A stretch of 42,328 nucleotides of DNA from Serratia sp. H1w (lineage in GTDB: Bacteria > Pseudomonadota > Gammaproteobacteria > Enterobacterales > Enterobacteriaceae), in the NCBI RefSeq assembly GCF_000633355.1, contig NZ_AYMQ01000098.1:1-42328 (forward strand), in the 5' to 3' direction. Positions within the stretch are counted from its first letter, which is position 1. Each line of letters opens with the position of its first letter. Below are positions 6,303-14,231 of the stretch, piece by piece. Below the pieces are notes generated by a model. That model did no database searches and was not told the DNA's origin. It saw nothing but the letters and a program-made list of their open reading frames with translations. The position numbers were made by a program, and so were the translations under genes.

Positions 6303-8090
6303 GTGGCAAAATTTACTGGCCGTGAGTTCCTTAAGGAACTGGCGGAGCTGAAAAAAGGGTTACGCCAGGATATCCAGGCGCACGCCAGCGGCCTGGATAA
6401 TGACCCGGACGCCATCAAAGAACGCCGCCGCCGTGTGCTGAGCGGCGATTTTGAGTTTTTCGCCTACAACTATTTCCCCCATCACGTCCGGGGCGAGCCT
6501 TCTCTATTTCAGGCGCATTTTTGCCACCGGTTCCCGCAATTAGTCAGCGCTAAAGGCGGAGCAACAGAGTGGTGGATTGCCCCACGTGGTGAGGCTAAGT
6601 CCTCCTTGCTAACCAAAATCGGGCCAGTATGGTGCGCGGTCCAGGGGTTGCACCAGCGGCCAGACGTGCGCGCCGAACTGGGGTTAACAGACCAACCGTT
6701 GCCGCCGTTCGTGGACTACATCATCCTCTTGGGGGCCGAAACCAAGTTACCGACCAAGCTGTTAGAGGTCGCAAAAACCGAGCTGATCGTTAATGCGGCC
6801 CTAGCGCTGGACTTCCCGGAAGTGTGCGGCCGTGGCCCAGTGTGGAAGGTTGGCGAGTTTGTCACCCGCACCGGCGTAAAAGTGGAGCCGTTCGGCGCGG
6901 AACAAGCCATCCGTGGTACGTTCCACGGCGCGAGCCGTCCGAAGCTGTTGATGGGTGATGACTTGATCACCGATGCCGAGGCCAAAAGCCCCACCGAGCG
7001 TAACAACCGCTGGGACTGGGTAACAAAGGCGATCGAGTATCTCGGACCGCCGGATGGCAGCGTTAAATATATCGGCGTTGGTACTATGTTAAACCGCGAT
7101 GATCCAATCAGCCGCGCCAAAAAGACGATCGGCCATATCGTCCACCATTTCCGGGCTATCGAGTCGCTCCCCAGCAATATGGACCTGTGGGAGCAATGCC
7201 AAGAGCTGATGCTTAACGTTGATAAAGCGGCCCAGGAAGCCGCCGCCGAGCGTGGTGTCGCCCTGGATGATTTATTCTTGCCGTCTTACCAGTTTTACCT
7301 GGCTAATAAAGACCTGATGGACGCGGGCGCGGTGACGTCCTGGCCCGCCGTTCGCTCGCTCTATTGGTTGATGCGCCAGCGTGCCAAGAATGGCCGCGCT
7401 TTTGCTACTGAAATGCAAGGCGACCCCCGTGATAATGAGGGTCGGGTATTTATCAATATTCAGTTTTGGGTTAACCGCCTGGCCGACTGGATGTTTTTTG
7501 GTTCGTGCGATCCGTCAATGGGCCGGGGCCAAACCTCGGACCCTTCAGCGCTCACTGTCGGTGGCTGGGACCGGGTAAAACAGCGTTTGGAAGTTATCCA
7601 TGCAAGTAGCAAACGCCGCTTACCCTCGAAATTAGAAGCCGATTTAATTGACGTTCAAAAAGAGTTTAAATGTATTGCGATTGGTTTTGAGAATAACAAC
7701 GCATACGAACATTCTCGGCAAACTTTTATCAGTGCTGGATTACGCCAGGGTGTCGCATTGCCGCTTATTGGTGTTACCGCAAGTGTACCGCTTGAAGTGC
7801 GTGTAGATTCGTTAGAGCCATTTATTAACGATCAACTTAATCCGCGTATTCGCTTTAATCCCGCTTTAACCCTTTTATTAGACCAGTTAAATACCTGGCC
7901 GGAAAAACAATCCGGGCACCACTACGATCTCTTATCCGCCTTACATATCTTATGGATGATTGCCGTAAGCCGTGGCGTCGTGGGAGGCTTTGTTGCTGCA
8001 CCGGCTCGGAGCCGCAATGATGCCCCAGCAGACAGTTTTTATGATGATGACGACGACGAGTCAGACGACTATGGTCGCAGCATTTGGTAG
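6303..8090 (+). CDS. phage terminase large subunit
   Basis: About 595 residues from the GTG at 6303, chosen over an upstream start because GAGG lies eight bases before it and family-like sequence begins there. The ATPase part has a Walker A-like IAPRGEAKSS (about 92-101) and Walker B LLMGDD (about 215-220). The nuclease part begins near the SCDPSMG Asp (about residue 410). An Asp/Glu-rich tail (DDDDDES) ends the protein. It powers DNA entry into the capsid and cuts the concatemer or, in Mu-like phages, the host-linked genome. It corresponds to Mu gp28 in position, directly before the DUF935 portal. Confidence 0.9.
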   Translation: MAKFTGREFLKELAELKKGLRQDIQAHASGLDNDPDAIKERRRRVLSGDFEFFAYNYFPHHVRGEPSLFQAHFCHRFPQLVSAKGGATEWWIAPRGEAKSSLLTKIGPVWCAVQGLHQRPDVRAELGLTDQPLPPFVDYIILLGAETKLPTKLLEVAKTELIVNAALALDFPEVCGRGPVWKVGEFVTRTGVKVEPFGAEQAIRGTFHGASRPKLLMGDDLITDAEAKSPTERNNRWDWVTKAIEYLGPPDGSVKYIGVGTMLNRDDPISRAKKTIGHIVHHFRAIESLPSNMDLWEQCQELMLNVDKAAQEAAAERGVALDDLFLPSYQFYLANKDLMDAGAVTSWPAVRSLYWLMRQRAKNGRAFATEMQGDPRDNEGRVFINIQFWVNRLADWMFFGSCDPSMGRGQTSDPSALTVGGWDRVKQRLEVIHASSKRRLPSKLEADLIDVQKEFKCIAIGFENNNAYEHSRQTFISAGLRQGVALPLIGVTASVPLEVRVDSLEPFINDQLNPRIRFNPALTLLLDQLNTWPEKQSGHHYDLLSALHILWMIAVSRGVVGGFVAAPARSRNDAPADSFYDDDDDESDDYGRSIW

Positions 8091-8101
8091 GAGTAGCACA
8101 G

Positions 8102-9613
8102 ATGGCAATTGTAGACGTTAACGGCAATCCGTTATCAATCAAGCAAGTTTTGGAATACCCGCAAACTGACAGCACGCGGGTAGGTAATGTGGTCAGCGAA
8201 ATGGCGACCCACCCCAGCCAGCGGTTAAACCCACGACGGCTGCAGGGGATTTTTCAGGATGCGGAGAATGGCAACCTGATCGCCCAGTCTGACTTGTTCG
8301 CGGACATGGAAGAACGCGATAGCCAGATTTTTGCGGATATGCAAAAGCGCAAACTGGTGTTAACTACGCTTAAGCGTGAGGTCCAACCGTTGGCGAACGC
8401 CACCCCGGCCGAGGTGGCCGACGCGGCATACCTCAATGAAGTGATCCAGAGTCTGGACGGCTGGGAGGACTTGATCCTGGATATGGCGGACGGTATCGGC
8501 AAAGGGTTTTCTAATCAAGAGATCCGCTGGGGTATCAGTGACCGGGAATATTACCCGTATGGTTTTGACTGGCGGCCCCAGTCCTGGTTTACCATCGCCA
8601 AAGAGGACCAAAACAAGCTGTTGCTACGCACAGACAGCAGTACCGGCGAACCGTTGCGGCCATTTGGCTGGATAAGCCATAAACCCAAATCCCGATCCGG
8701 CTACGTAGCCCGCGCGGGCCTGATGCGTACCCTGGCCTGGCCGTATATGTATCGCAGCTTTGGTGGTCAGGGCTTGGCGGAAATGCTGGAGATCTACGGC
8801 CTACCTATCAGGATAGGTAAGTATCCAGCAGGCTCGGGGCAAACTGAGCGATCCGAGCTGATGAAAGCCGTTACCACCATTGGCCGCAGTGCAGGTGGCG
8901 TCATGCCCGATACCATGAAAATGGAAATCATAAACGCCGTTAGCGGTTCTCATGAACCGTTCCTGGCCTTGACCGACTGGGCCGAAAAGTCGATTTCTAA
9001 AACCATCCTGGGCGGGACGTTGACCAGCCAGGCCGATGGCAAAACCAGCACCAACGCTCTCGGCCTTATTCATAATGAAGTCCGGCTCGATTTGATGGAT
9101 GCCGACGCACGTCAGTGCGGCACAACCCTGCGAAGTGATTTGCTGTATCCGCTCCTGGTACTCAACCGCAACCCGCAGGCCGATCCACGGCGCACGCCTA
9201 AGTTGGTATTCCCCGAACTGGAAGAGATCCGCAAGCGTGCCGAACAACCGGCCCCAGCCGCCGCCCGGTACGAAATAAATTTTAATCGCCCGCACCAGGA
9301 TAACAGCACGGCATTAGTTAGCCTGGCGCGGGCCATGTTGCGCCAAAATTCGAAAGAACCAGCAAGTGAGGCCGGGATCGAGGACGCGATCTCCATCCTT
9401 ATGGCATCATCTGAACCCGGCAAAGAGGTTGGCGCTATGTTGGCCCCCGCCCTGGAGGCCATCGCTAACACGCTAACGCCTACCCAAATGCTGGGCGCAT
9501 TGGCCGAAGCCTTCCCACAAATGGACGTGCGGCCCCTTGCCGGTAACTTAGGTGACTATATGGCGATTGCGCGTTATATCGGGCATTACGCAACTGAGGC
9601 AGAGAGGACTTAA
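8102..9613 (+). CDS. portal protein, DUF935 family (Mu gp29-like)
   Basis: 503 residues from the ATG at 8102 (GGAG upstream). The N-terminal half matches DUF935: DLFADMEERDSQIFADMQKR, then LILDMADGIGKGFSNQEI and WRPQSWF. The central GGQGLAEMLEIYGLPIRIGK is the characteristic portal segment, and ISKTILGGTLTSQADG follows. Twelve copies form the ring at the capsid vertex through which DNA enters and leaves. It sits between the terminase and F as in Mu. Length is in the normal range (Mu about 510). Confidence 0.93.
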   Translation: MAIVDVNGNPLSIKQVLEYPQTDSTRVGNVVSEMATHPSQRLNPRRLQGIFQDAENGNLIAQSDLFADMEERDSQIFADMQKRKLVLTTLKREVQPLANATPAEVADAAYLNEVIQSLDGWEDLILDMADGIGKGFSNQEIRWGISDREYYPYGFDWRPQSWFTIAKEDQNKLLLRTDSSTGEPLRPFGWISHKPKSRSGYVARAGLMRTLAWPYMYRSFGGQGLAEMLEIYGLPIRIGKYPAGSGQTERSELMKAVTTIGRSAGGVMPDTMKMEIINAVSGSHEPFLALTDWAEKSISKTILGGTLTSQADGKTSTNALGLIHNEVRLDLMDADARQCGTTLRSDLLYPLLVLNRNPQADPRRTPKLVFPELEEIRKRAEQPAPAAARYEINFNRPHQDNSTALVSLARAMLRQNSKEPASEAGIEDAISILMASSEPGKEVGAMLAPALEAIANTLTPTQMLGALAEAFPQMDVRPLAGNLGDYMAIARYIGHYATEAERT

Positions 9614-9618
9614 TCGGA

Positions 9619-10449
9619 ATGGAACAACTGACAGAAAAGCAGATTGCCACATTATTTACGATGAAGCCTTCAGCCGCTCTTCGCTGGCTGGAAAATAAAG
9701 GCTTACGTATTCGCACGGATGCAGAAGCCATGAGCGCCGCCGACCATGCCATGAGTTTTGGCTTTGCCAACCTGTCCCGCCTGGATATTGCCCAGGATAT
9801 TGTTAACGGCTTAAAAGAGGCGTTGGATAACGGCCAGACCCAGCAGCAATTTATCAAAAACCTGGAGCCGGTATTGCGGGCCAAGGGGTGGTGGGGAACC
9901 CGTGAGGAAATAGACACCGAAACCGGGGAAATAAAGCAGATCAGAATGGGCAGTCCGCGCCGCCTGGCGACCATTTATGAAACCAACCTTGCATCGGCCT
10001 ATAACGCTGGCCGTTTCGAGTCCATGACCGCCAACAGCGAAGATCGGCCGTATTGGAAATACACGGCCGTCATGGATGCCAGCACGCGTCCCTCACATGC
10101 TGCCTTGCATGATAAGGTTTTCCGCTTTGACGATCCCATCTGGAAAATCCTGTTTCCCCCGAATGGCTTTAACTGCCGGTGCCGTGTTGAAGCACTGACG
10201 CTCGAAGGAGTCAAAACGCGTGGTTACACCATCCACAGCACGGTGCGTATTGTGAGCCAGGAAATCAGCGGCCCTGCCGACGCGAACGGCGACAAATCCA
10301 CAACCGTAGTCCGTGGGGTGGAGTATACCGATGGCGAAACTGTATCAACGTTTTACCCGGATGCAGGCTTTGATCACAACCCCGCGCTGACGGTTTACCA
10401 GGCTAACCCGGATACCTACTCGGTAGAGCTGGCTCGACCTTACACCTAG
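9619..10449 (+). CDS. head morphogenesis protein F (SPP1 gp7 family), ended by an in-frame TAG
   Basis: 276 residues. The minor-head domain is clear: RRLATIYETNLASAYNAGRF (about 114-133), then WKYTAVMDASTRPSHAALH and the hallmark FPPNGFNCRCRVEAL (about 179-193). Mu F is a minor head protein needed for capsid assembly and DNA ejection. The frame stops at TAG (10447-10449), but the same frame continues open for another 129 codons to 10839. That gives about 405 residues if read through, close to my recollection of Mu F length. The stop could come from CAG by one transition. The core domain is intact upstream of the stop. Confidence 0.88.
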   Translation: MEQLTEKQIATLFTMKPSAALRWLENKGLRIRTDAEAMSAADHAMSFGFANLSRLDIAQDIVNGLKEALDNGQTQQQFIKNLEPVLRAKGWWGTREEIDTETGEIKQIRMGSPRRLATIYETNLASAYNAGRFESMTANSEDRPYWKYTAVMDASTRPSHAALHDKVFRFDDPIWKILFPPNGFNCRCRVEALTLEGVKTRGYTIHSTVRIVSQEISGPADANGDKSTTVVRGVEYTDGETVSTFYPDAGFDHNPALTVYQANPDTYSVELARPYT

Positions 10450-10839
10450 GCCGCGCTAACCGGTCCCCAGTTGGAACAGCTCTATCATGCCGTAGGCACC
10501 GGCGAAGCGTTACCGGCCGCCGTGCTCGATACCGCTGGACAGACACTTTATAACCTGAGTTCCCGCACTGTTTGGTTCAACGAACCCGCCATCACCGCGC
10601 AACGCGTTGCGGGAACATTGCCCGCGTTGCCTTTGCTCCCCACAGCCCAATCGGTGATTGAGTCACCGGCGCTCACCGTGCGCATGGGTGAACGGCTTGA
10701 ATTCTACCGTCTGGTTGATGGCAATCTGGGGCGTGCGATTGTCAATCCCGCGACTATGGCCGTTGAGAGCTACATGATTGTTTCGTCTGATGAGATGTGG
10801 CACGCGATCAAGAACGGAGAGGTACTCTATGCCGAATAA
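10450..10839 (+). pseudogene. C-terminal remainder of F, in frame after TAG
   Basis: Same frame as F, no start codon with a ribosome site; only a TTG at 10471 without Shine-Dalgarno. The 129 codons have coding character (AVLDTAGQTLYNLSSRTVW, EFYRLVDGNLGRAIVNPAT). They look like the small nuclease- or toxin-like C-terminal domains some Mu-like head proteins carry, but I cannot name the family. The end overlaps the G start by 11 bases, a junction that normally couples F and G translation. Either F was broken by a nonsense mutation or this part is made by read-through. Confidence 0.6.
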
Positions 10840-11425
10840 CATCACCTTGATTGTTACCGACAGCAACGTTAAATCGGAACTGGAGCGGGTGTTGGGTGTG
10901 CTTAAGCGCCCGCAACCGATGATGCTTAAAATCGCGGAGCAACTGGTCGAACAGACGCAACTGGTCTTTAACGATGAGGGCTACCCAGCTCAGACTTGGG
11001 CGGCATTACGCCCCAGCACACAACGCAGCCGGACACGCAAGGGCAAATGGCCGGGCAAAATTCTGCAAATGCGGGGTAACTTACTCAAGTCCATTCAGGC
11101 TGAGGCGGGTAATGACTTTGCCCAGGCGAGCACGAACCTGGCCTATGCCAGGATCCAACATCAAGGCGGCACAATCCAGCGTTCGGGAGAGGTGCGATTA
11201 CGTACCACGGGTAAGAAAGGCAACCTCAAGCGCCAAAAGGGACACCCTAACCTGGCGATGTTCGCCAAAATATCACACAAACTGGCCGTAGCGCGAGCGG
11301 TCAATTATGCCATCACGATCCCCGCCAGGCCGTTCTTCCCGATCACGTCCGACGGCAATCTCACCCCACGTGCTTATGATGCCGTGATGGGGGTATTACG
11401 TGGCCGATTGTTCCCGTCCTTATAA
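10829..11425 (+). CDS. virion morphogenesis protein G-like (tail completion/head joining)
   Basis: 198 residues from the ATG at 10829 (GGAGAGG six to eight bases before). Family traits are the KIAEQLVEQTQLVFNDEG helix, AQTWAALRPSTQRSR, GKILQMRGNLLKSI, then YARIQHQGG and the C-terminal IPARPFFPI segment. These match the phage virion morphogenesis family (Mu G). The protein acts at the head-tail joining end of the particle. It overlaps the F remainder by 11 bases. It is the last gene before the 211-bp gap holding the second late-promoter repeat. Confidence 0.85.
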   Translation: MPNNITLIVTDSNVKSELERVLGVLKRPQPMMLKIAEQLVEQTQLVFNDEGYPAQTWAALRPSTQRSRTRKGKWPGKILQMRGNLLKSIQAEAGNDFAQASTNLAYARIQHQGGTIQRSGEVRLRTTGKKGNLKRQKGHPNLAMFAKISHKLAVARAVNYAITIPARPFFPITSDGNLTPRAYDAVMGVLRGRLFPSL

Positions 11426-11436
11426 TTGTCTGTAAG

Positions 11437-11458
11437 CGCCGCCAGTGCCTTGGCGGCG
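11437..11458 (+). terminator. stem-loop after G, possible terminator or processing site
   Basis: Seen: CGCCGCCA, six-base loop, TGGCGGCG, a perfect 8-bp stem 12 bases after the G stop. No T-run follows, so a standard intrinsic terminator is doubtful. The rest of the 211-bp gap (11426-11636) has a weaker CTGCT/AGCAG inverted pair near 11550-11570, the late-promoter repeat and the stem-loop before gene I, and no gene. Confidence 0.4.
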
Positions 11459-11583
11459 TGATGTGATGCGTTGGCCCGCAAAAAAATCCTTAAACGCGCC
11501 ACGGTCGATTTAAACAGGGTTTAAAATCGGTTCCATCTGTTGCCGAACCCTGCTACTAATAAAACAGCAGTAACCCCCTAACA

Positions 11584-11606
11584 TGACGAACCCCATCATC
11601 TGAATC
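11584..11606 (+). promoter_or_regulatory. 23-bp repeat, copy 2: candidate late promoter (PI position)
   Basis: Identical over 23 bases to 2594-2616, with flanks that differ at once on both sides. It lies 31 bases before the start of the protease/scaffold gene, the place of Mu late promoter PI. Conservation of a short block between two otherwise unrelated intergenic regions implies a binding site. Inferred ligand: the Mor/C-type activator encoded at 1974-2402. Confidence 0.6.
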
Positions 11607-11615
11607 CTTTTTCAC

Positions 11616-11637
11616 TGCCCCGAGATAATCCGGGGCA
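11616..11637 (+). promoter_or_regulatory. stem-loop abutting the gene I start codon
   Basis: Seen: TGCCCCG, eight-base loop AGATAATC, CGGGGCA. The last base of the stem is the A of the ATG at 11637. No Shine-Dalgarno sequence lies in front of the start. It mirrors the stem-loop before the endolysin gene and suggests shared control of the two late messages at their 5' ends. Confidence 0.5.
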
Positions 11638-12761
11638 TGAACAAAAATATCGCCATCGCCTCCCTCGCCCTGGAAATTACATCGGGCAACGTGATCCAAC
11701 TCTTCCCGGCTGGAAAGTTTCGCTCGGGCGACATAAGACCAGAAGAATGTGCTCACTGGTTAATGGATGGCACTATCGCCAAACGCGTGATCGCCAAACT
11801 GGCCCAGCGCAAAAACCCCATTGTTATCGATTACGAGCACCAGACATACCACACCGAGCAAAACGGCGAACCCGCGCCCGCCGCCGGGTGGTGGTCCGGT
11901 AAAAACACGGCCTGGCGTGAAGGCGTCGGTCTGTTTGCCGAGGGTGTGGAGTGGACAGAAAAAGCGGCAGCACATATCGCCGCGAAAGAATACCGCTTTA
12001 TTTCCCCTGTTTTTGCTTATGACGCCAGCACCGGCGAAGTGCTGGCCGTTGCCAACGCTGCACTGACCAATCATCCCGCTTTAGACGGTATGGCCCCGGT
12101 TCAACTGGCGGCCGCCCGTGCCTATCTCACCCAAGTAAACCCTGATGAGGATCCAGCAATGGACGAACTGTTAAAGATACTGCGCAAGCTGTTGGGCCTG
12201 CCCGAGGATGCCAGCGAACAAGACATCCTTAGCGCCTTACAAGCTATCGAAGCCGAAACGGCACCACCGGCTGAGGGTAGCGCAGCAGCTACCGCCTTGC
12301 TGGCTTTGCTTAAGGCTAATAAAGAAGAGATCACCGCGCTAAAAACGGCTGTTGTCGCTGCCACTGCGAAAACCACCGTACCAGCTGTAGTGGATCCGTC
12401 TAAGTATGTGCCGGTTGCCGTCGTTACGGACTTGCAAACCCAAATGGCCGCACTGACTCAACGCCTGAATGGTGGCGATATTAACGAGATTATCGCGGCG
12501 GCACTTGCAAGCGGGCATCTCATACCAGCGATGGAACCCTGGGCGCGTGATCTGGGTGCTAAAGATGTCGCGATGTTGCGTGATTACATCAAAAACGCCG
12601 CGCCGCTTGCTTTACTAACCCAGCAAAACGGCGGTATTCCACCAACTGGTGGAGATAACCACGGCCTAACGGCTACTGAGTTAAATGTGGCGCGTTTGTC
12701 CGGTCTGACCCCGGAAGATTTCGCCAAGGCTAAGGCCGACATGCCAGGAGCACAGCAATGA
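11637..12761 (+). CDS. prohead protease I, with scaffold Z nested at its 3' end
   Basis: 374 residues. The N-terminal half (about 1-165) is the Mu gpI-like protease: IQLFPAGKFRS, NPIVIDYEHQTYHTE and KEYRFISPVFAYD, followed by LTNHPALDGM. The C-terminal half is Ala/Leu/Glu-rich, mostly helical and partly coiled coil, as expected of scaffold. In Mu, I cleaves scaffold (and itself) during prohead maturation. It is followed by the major head gene with an ATGA overlap. It starts the second late transcription unit. Confidence 0.88.
   Translation: MNKNIAIASLALEITSGNVIQLFPAGKFRSGDIRPEECAHWLMDGTIAKRVIAKLAQRKNPIVIDYEHQTYHTEQNGEPAPAAGWWSGKNTAWREGVGLFAEGVEWTEKAAAHIAAKEYRFISPVFAYDASTGEVLAVANAALTNHPALDGMAPVQLAAARAYLTQVNPDEDPAMDELLKILRKLLGLPEDASEQDILSALQAIEAETAPPAEGSAAATALLALLKANKEEITALKTAVVAATAKTTVPAVVDPSKYVPVAVVTDLQTQMAALTQRLNGGDINEIIAAALASGHLIPAMEPWARDLGAKDVAMLRDYIKNAAPLALLTQQNGGIPPTGGDNHGLTATELNVARLSGLTPEDFAKAKADMPGAQQ
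12159..12761 (+). CDS. scaffold protein Z-like, internal in-frame start within gene I
   Basis: An ATG at 12159, in frame with I, has GAGG eight bases upstream and begins MDELLKILRKLLGLPED exactly where the protease domain ends. The product would be 200 residues of helical scaffold. Known: Mu makes scaffold Z from an internal start within I, and lambda does the same with Nu3 in C. The sequence supports the start; its use is inferred. Confidence 0.65.
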   Translation: MDELLKILRKLLGLPEDASEQDILSALQAIEAETAPPAEGSAAATALLALLKANKEEITALKTAVVAATAKTTVPAVVDPSKYVPVAVVTDLQTQMAALTQRLNGGDINEIIAAALASGHLIPAMEPWARDLGAKDVAMLRDYIKNAAPLALLTQQNGGIPPTGGDNHGLTATELNVARLSGLTPEDFAKAKADMPGAQQ

Positions 12762-13669
12762 TTATTACACCGGACTCTATCAGGGCGTTAAACGTCAGCT
12801 TTAACAAGGCGTTTCAGGACGGGATCAAGTTGGCCGACTCGCAATATAAGCAAGTCTCCACGGTGATCCCTTCAACGTCCCGCGCGAACGTCTACGGCTG
12901 GCTCGGCCAGTTCCCACACATGAAAGAATGGGTGGGCACGCGTACCCTGCGTGATATGGCCGCGCACGCCTACACCCTGGAAAATATCTTGTATGAGTCC
13001 ACAGTATCAGTACCGCGCGTTGATATTGAGGATGACAACATCGGCACCTACACGCCGATTTTCCAGATGCAGGGCCAGGAAGCGGAGCAGTACCCGAACC
13101 GTGATGTGTTTAAGGTTCTGTCGAATGGTCACAACATCATTTGTTACGACGGCCAGAACTTTTTTGATACTGATCACCCGGTATTTCCAAAAGTAGACGG
13201 CACCGGCACCCCGGTATCCGTCAGTAATATTTTTACCGGTGATCCTGATGCCCCTGCTTGGTATCTGATGGACGTATCCAAACCCATCAAACCGTTGCTT
13301 TTCCAGGAACGTATTAGCCCGCAGATCACCAACAAACTGAGCGACGCCAACTCCGATAAAGTCTTTATGGATGATGTTTTCCTATATGGGATCCGCGCGC
13401 GTTCGGCGGCGGGTGTGGGCCTGTGGCAATTGGCTGTGAAGTCTACCAAGCCGCTCAATGCAGAGTCATACCAGGAAGCCTACCAGGCATTACGCACTAT
13501 GAAAGCCGACGGTGGCGACCCGCTTAACGTTGTTCCTGGTCTGTTGGCTGTTCCGTCCCCACTGTTGCCAGCGGCAAAAGCCGTTGTCGGTTCTGAGTTC
13601 TTAACCGGCGGCGCAACCAACCCGAACTACGGCCTGAGCAAAATCATGGACGTGGCCTGGCTGAATTAA
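12758..13669 (+). CDS. major head (capsid) protein, Mu gpT-like
   Basis: 303 residues, typical for the Mu-like major head subunit family. Marks: ALNVSFNKAFQDGI near the start, STVIPSTSRANVYGWLGQFP, then WVGTRTLRDMAAHAYTLEN, VPRVDIEDDNIGTY, and the YDGQNFFDTDHPV segment. Several hundred copies form the icosahedral shell. The start overlaps the stop of I (ATGA). A stem-loop follows the gene (13701-13722). Confidence 0.93.
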   Translation: MIITPDSIRALNVSFNKAFQDGIKLADSQYKQVSTVIPSTSRANVYGWLGQFPHMKEWVGTRTLRDMAAHAYTLENILYESTVSVPRVDIEDDNIGTYTPIFQMQGQEAEQYPNRDVFKVLSNGHNIICYDGQNFFDTDHPVFPKVDGTGTPVSVSNIFTGDPDAPAWYLMDVSKPIKPLLFQERISPQITNKLSDANSDKVFMDDVFLYGIRARSAAGVGLWQLAVKSTKPLNAESYQEAYQALRTMKADGGDPLNVVPGLLAVPSPLLPAAKAVVGSEFLTGGATNPNYGLSKIMDVAWLN

Positions 13670-13700
13670 CACCGGGTTAAACCGGCTTTAAATACGGGCG

Positions 13701-13722
13701 CGTCGGGGCGAGTGCCCCGGCG
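13701..13722 (+). terminator. stem-loop after the major head gene
   Basis: Seen: core CGGGGC, loop GAGT, GCCCCG, extended by outer pairs to CG...CG. It lies in the 79-bp gap after the capsid gene, beside a weaker CCGG-flanked inverted repeat (13671-13686). No T-run follows. A partial terminator or RNA-stability element here would raise capsid yield over downstream genes. Confidence 0.4.
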
Positions 13723-13748
13723 TTAACGATTAACGGAGAGTAGGAAAC

Positions 13749-14228
13749 ATGGCTACCAAAAATGACAAAAAAAACCTGGACGTTACGGCGACAACGGAAT
13801 TACCGGTTCAAAGCGTCAAACAGCCGGAAGGCGCAGGCAGCGAGCAGTTACCACCGTTGCCTGGTGTGTTATCGACCAGCGTTGCCGGGGATTCTGGCGC
13901 GGCCACGGGTGGCGGCAACCAACAGCAGGTTGATCCAGGTAACACCTTGCAAACGGCTGGCTCGCTCCTGGTGGGCGACCCAACTGTTAATGCGCCTGGT
14001 GCAGTTATTCAGACAGAAGGCGCGGGCGTGGTAGAGCAACCTGAGTTTGTTCCTGAGTCGGTGCGCTTCACCGTCCAGGCCGTGGCGGTTCCAAACAAGC
14101 GGCGTATGCGTGCTGGGCATTTGTTCACTGACGAGCCGCAGACCTTCGTCCGTGAAGATTTCACCGATGAGGAGTGGAAGCTTATCGAAAACGATCCACA
14201 CCTGAAAATCCGCAGGCTGGAGGACTAA
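13749..14228 (+). CDS. gp35/HI1506-like phage protein
   Basis: 159 residues with a low-complexity first half rich in Gly/Ala/Gln/Pro (about 25-100) and a folded C-terminal part. In that part RFTVQAVAVPNKRRMRAG, TFVREDFTDEEWKLI and DPHLKIRRLED match the small domain of FluMu HI1506-type proteins. Mu places gp35 directly after the major head gene. The disordered N-terminus suggests a capsid-surface or accessory protein; function is not established. GGAGAG precedes the ATG. Confidence 0.7.
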   Translation: MATKNDKKNLDVTATTELPVQSVKQPEGAGSEQLPPLPGVLSTSVAGDSGAATGGGNQQQVDPGNTLQTAGSLLVGDPTVNAPGAVIQTEGAGVVEQPEFVPESVRFTVQAVAVPNKRRMRAGHLFTDEPQTFVREDFTDEEWKLIENDPHLKIRRLED

Positions 14229-14231
14229 ATC

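Noticed and set aside
6221-6418. N-terminal extension of the minus-strand small gene to 6418
   Set aside because: It would run antisense through the terminase start; the ATG at 6220 has its own GGAG.
6716-7177. Long minus-strand frame of 153 codons opposite the terminase
   Set aside because: Shadow of a GC-rich gene; no ribosome site, no recognisable protein.
10471-10839. A separate 122-residue gene starting with TTG after F
   Set aside because: Same frame as F, no Shine-Dalgarno sequence, and the coding character begins right after the F stop. Treated as the remainder of F.
2594-11606. The 23-bp repeats as attachment or recombination sites
   Set aside because: They lie inside the phage, flank lysis-to-G genes and each precede a late gene; the promoter reading explains the places better.
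13749-14030. Gly/Ala/Gln-rich stretch as a DNA repeat or CRISPR-like array
   Set aside because: No regular repeat unit; it is low-complexity coding sequence of the gp35-like protein.
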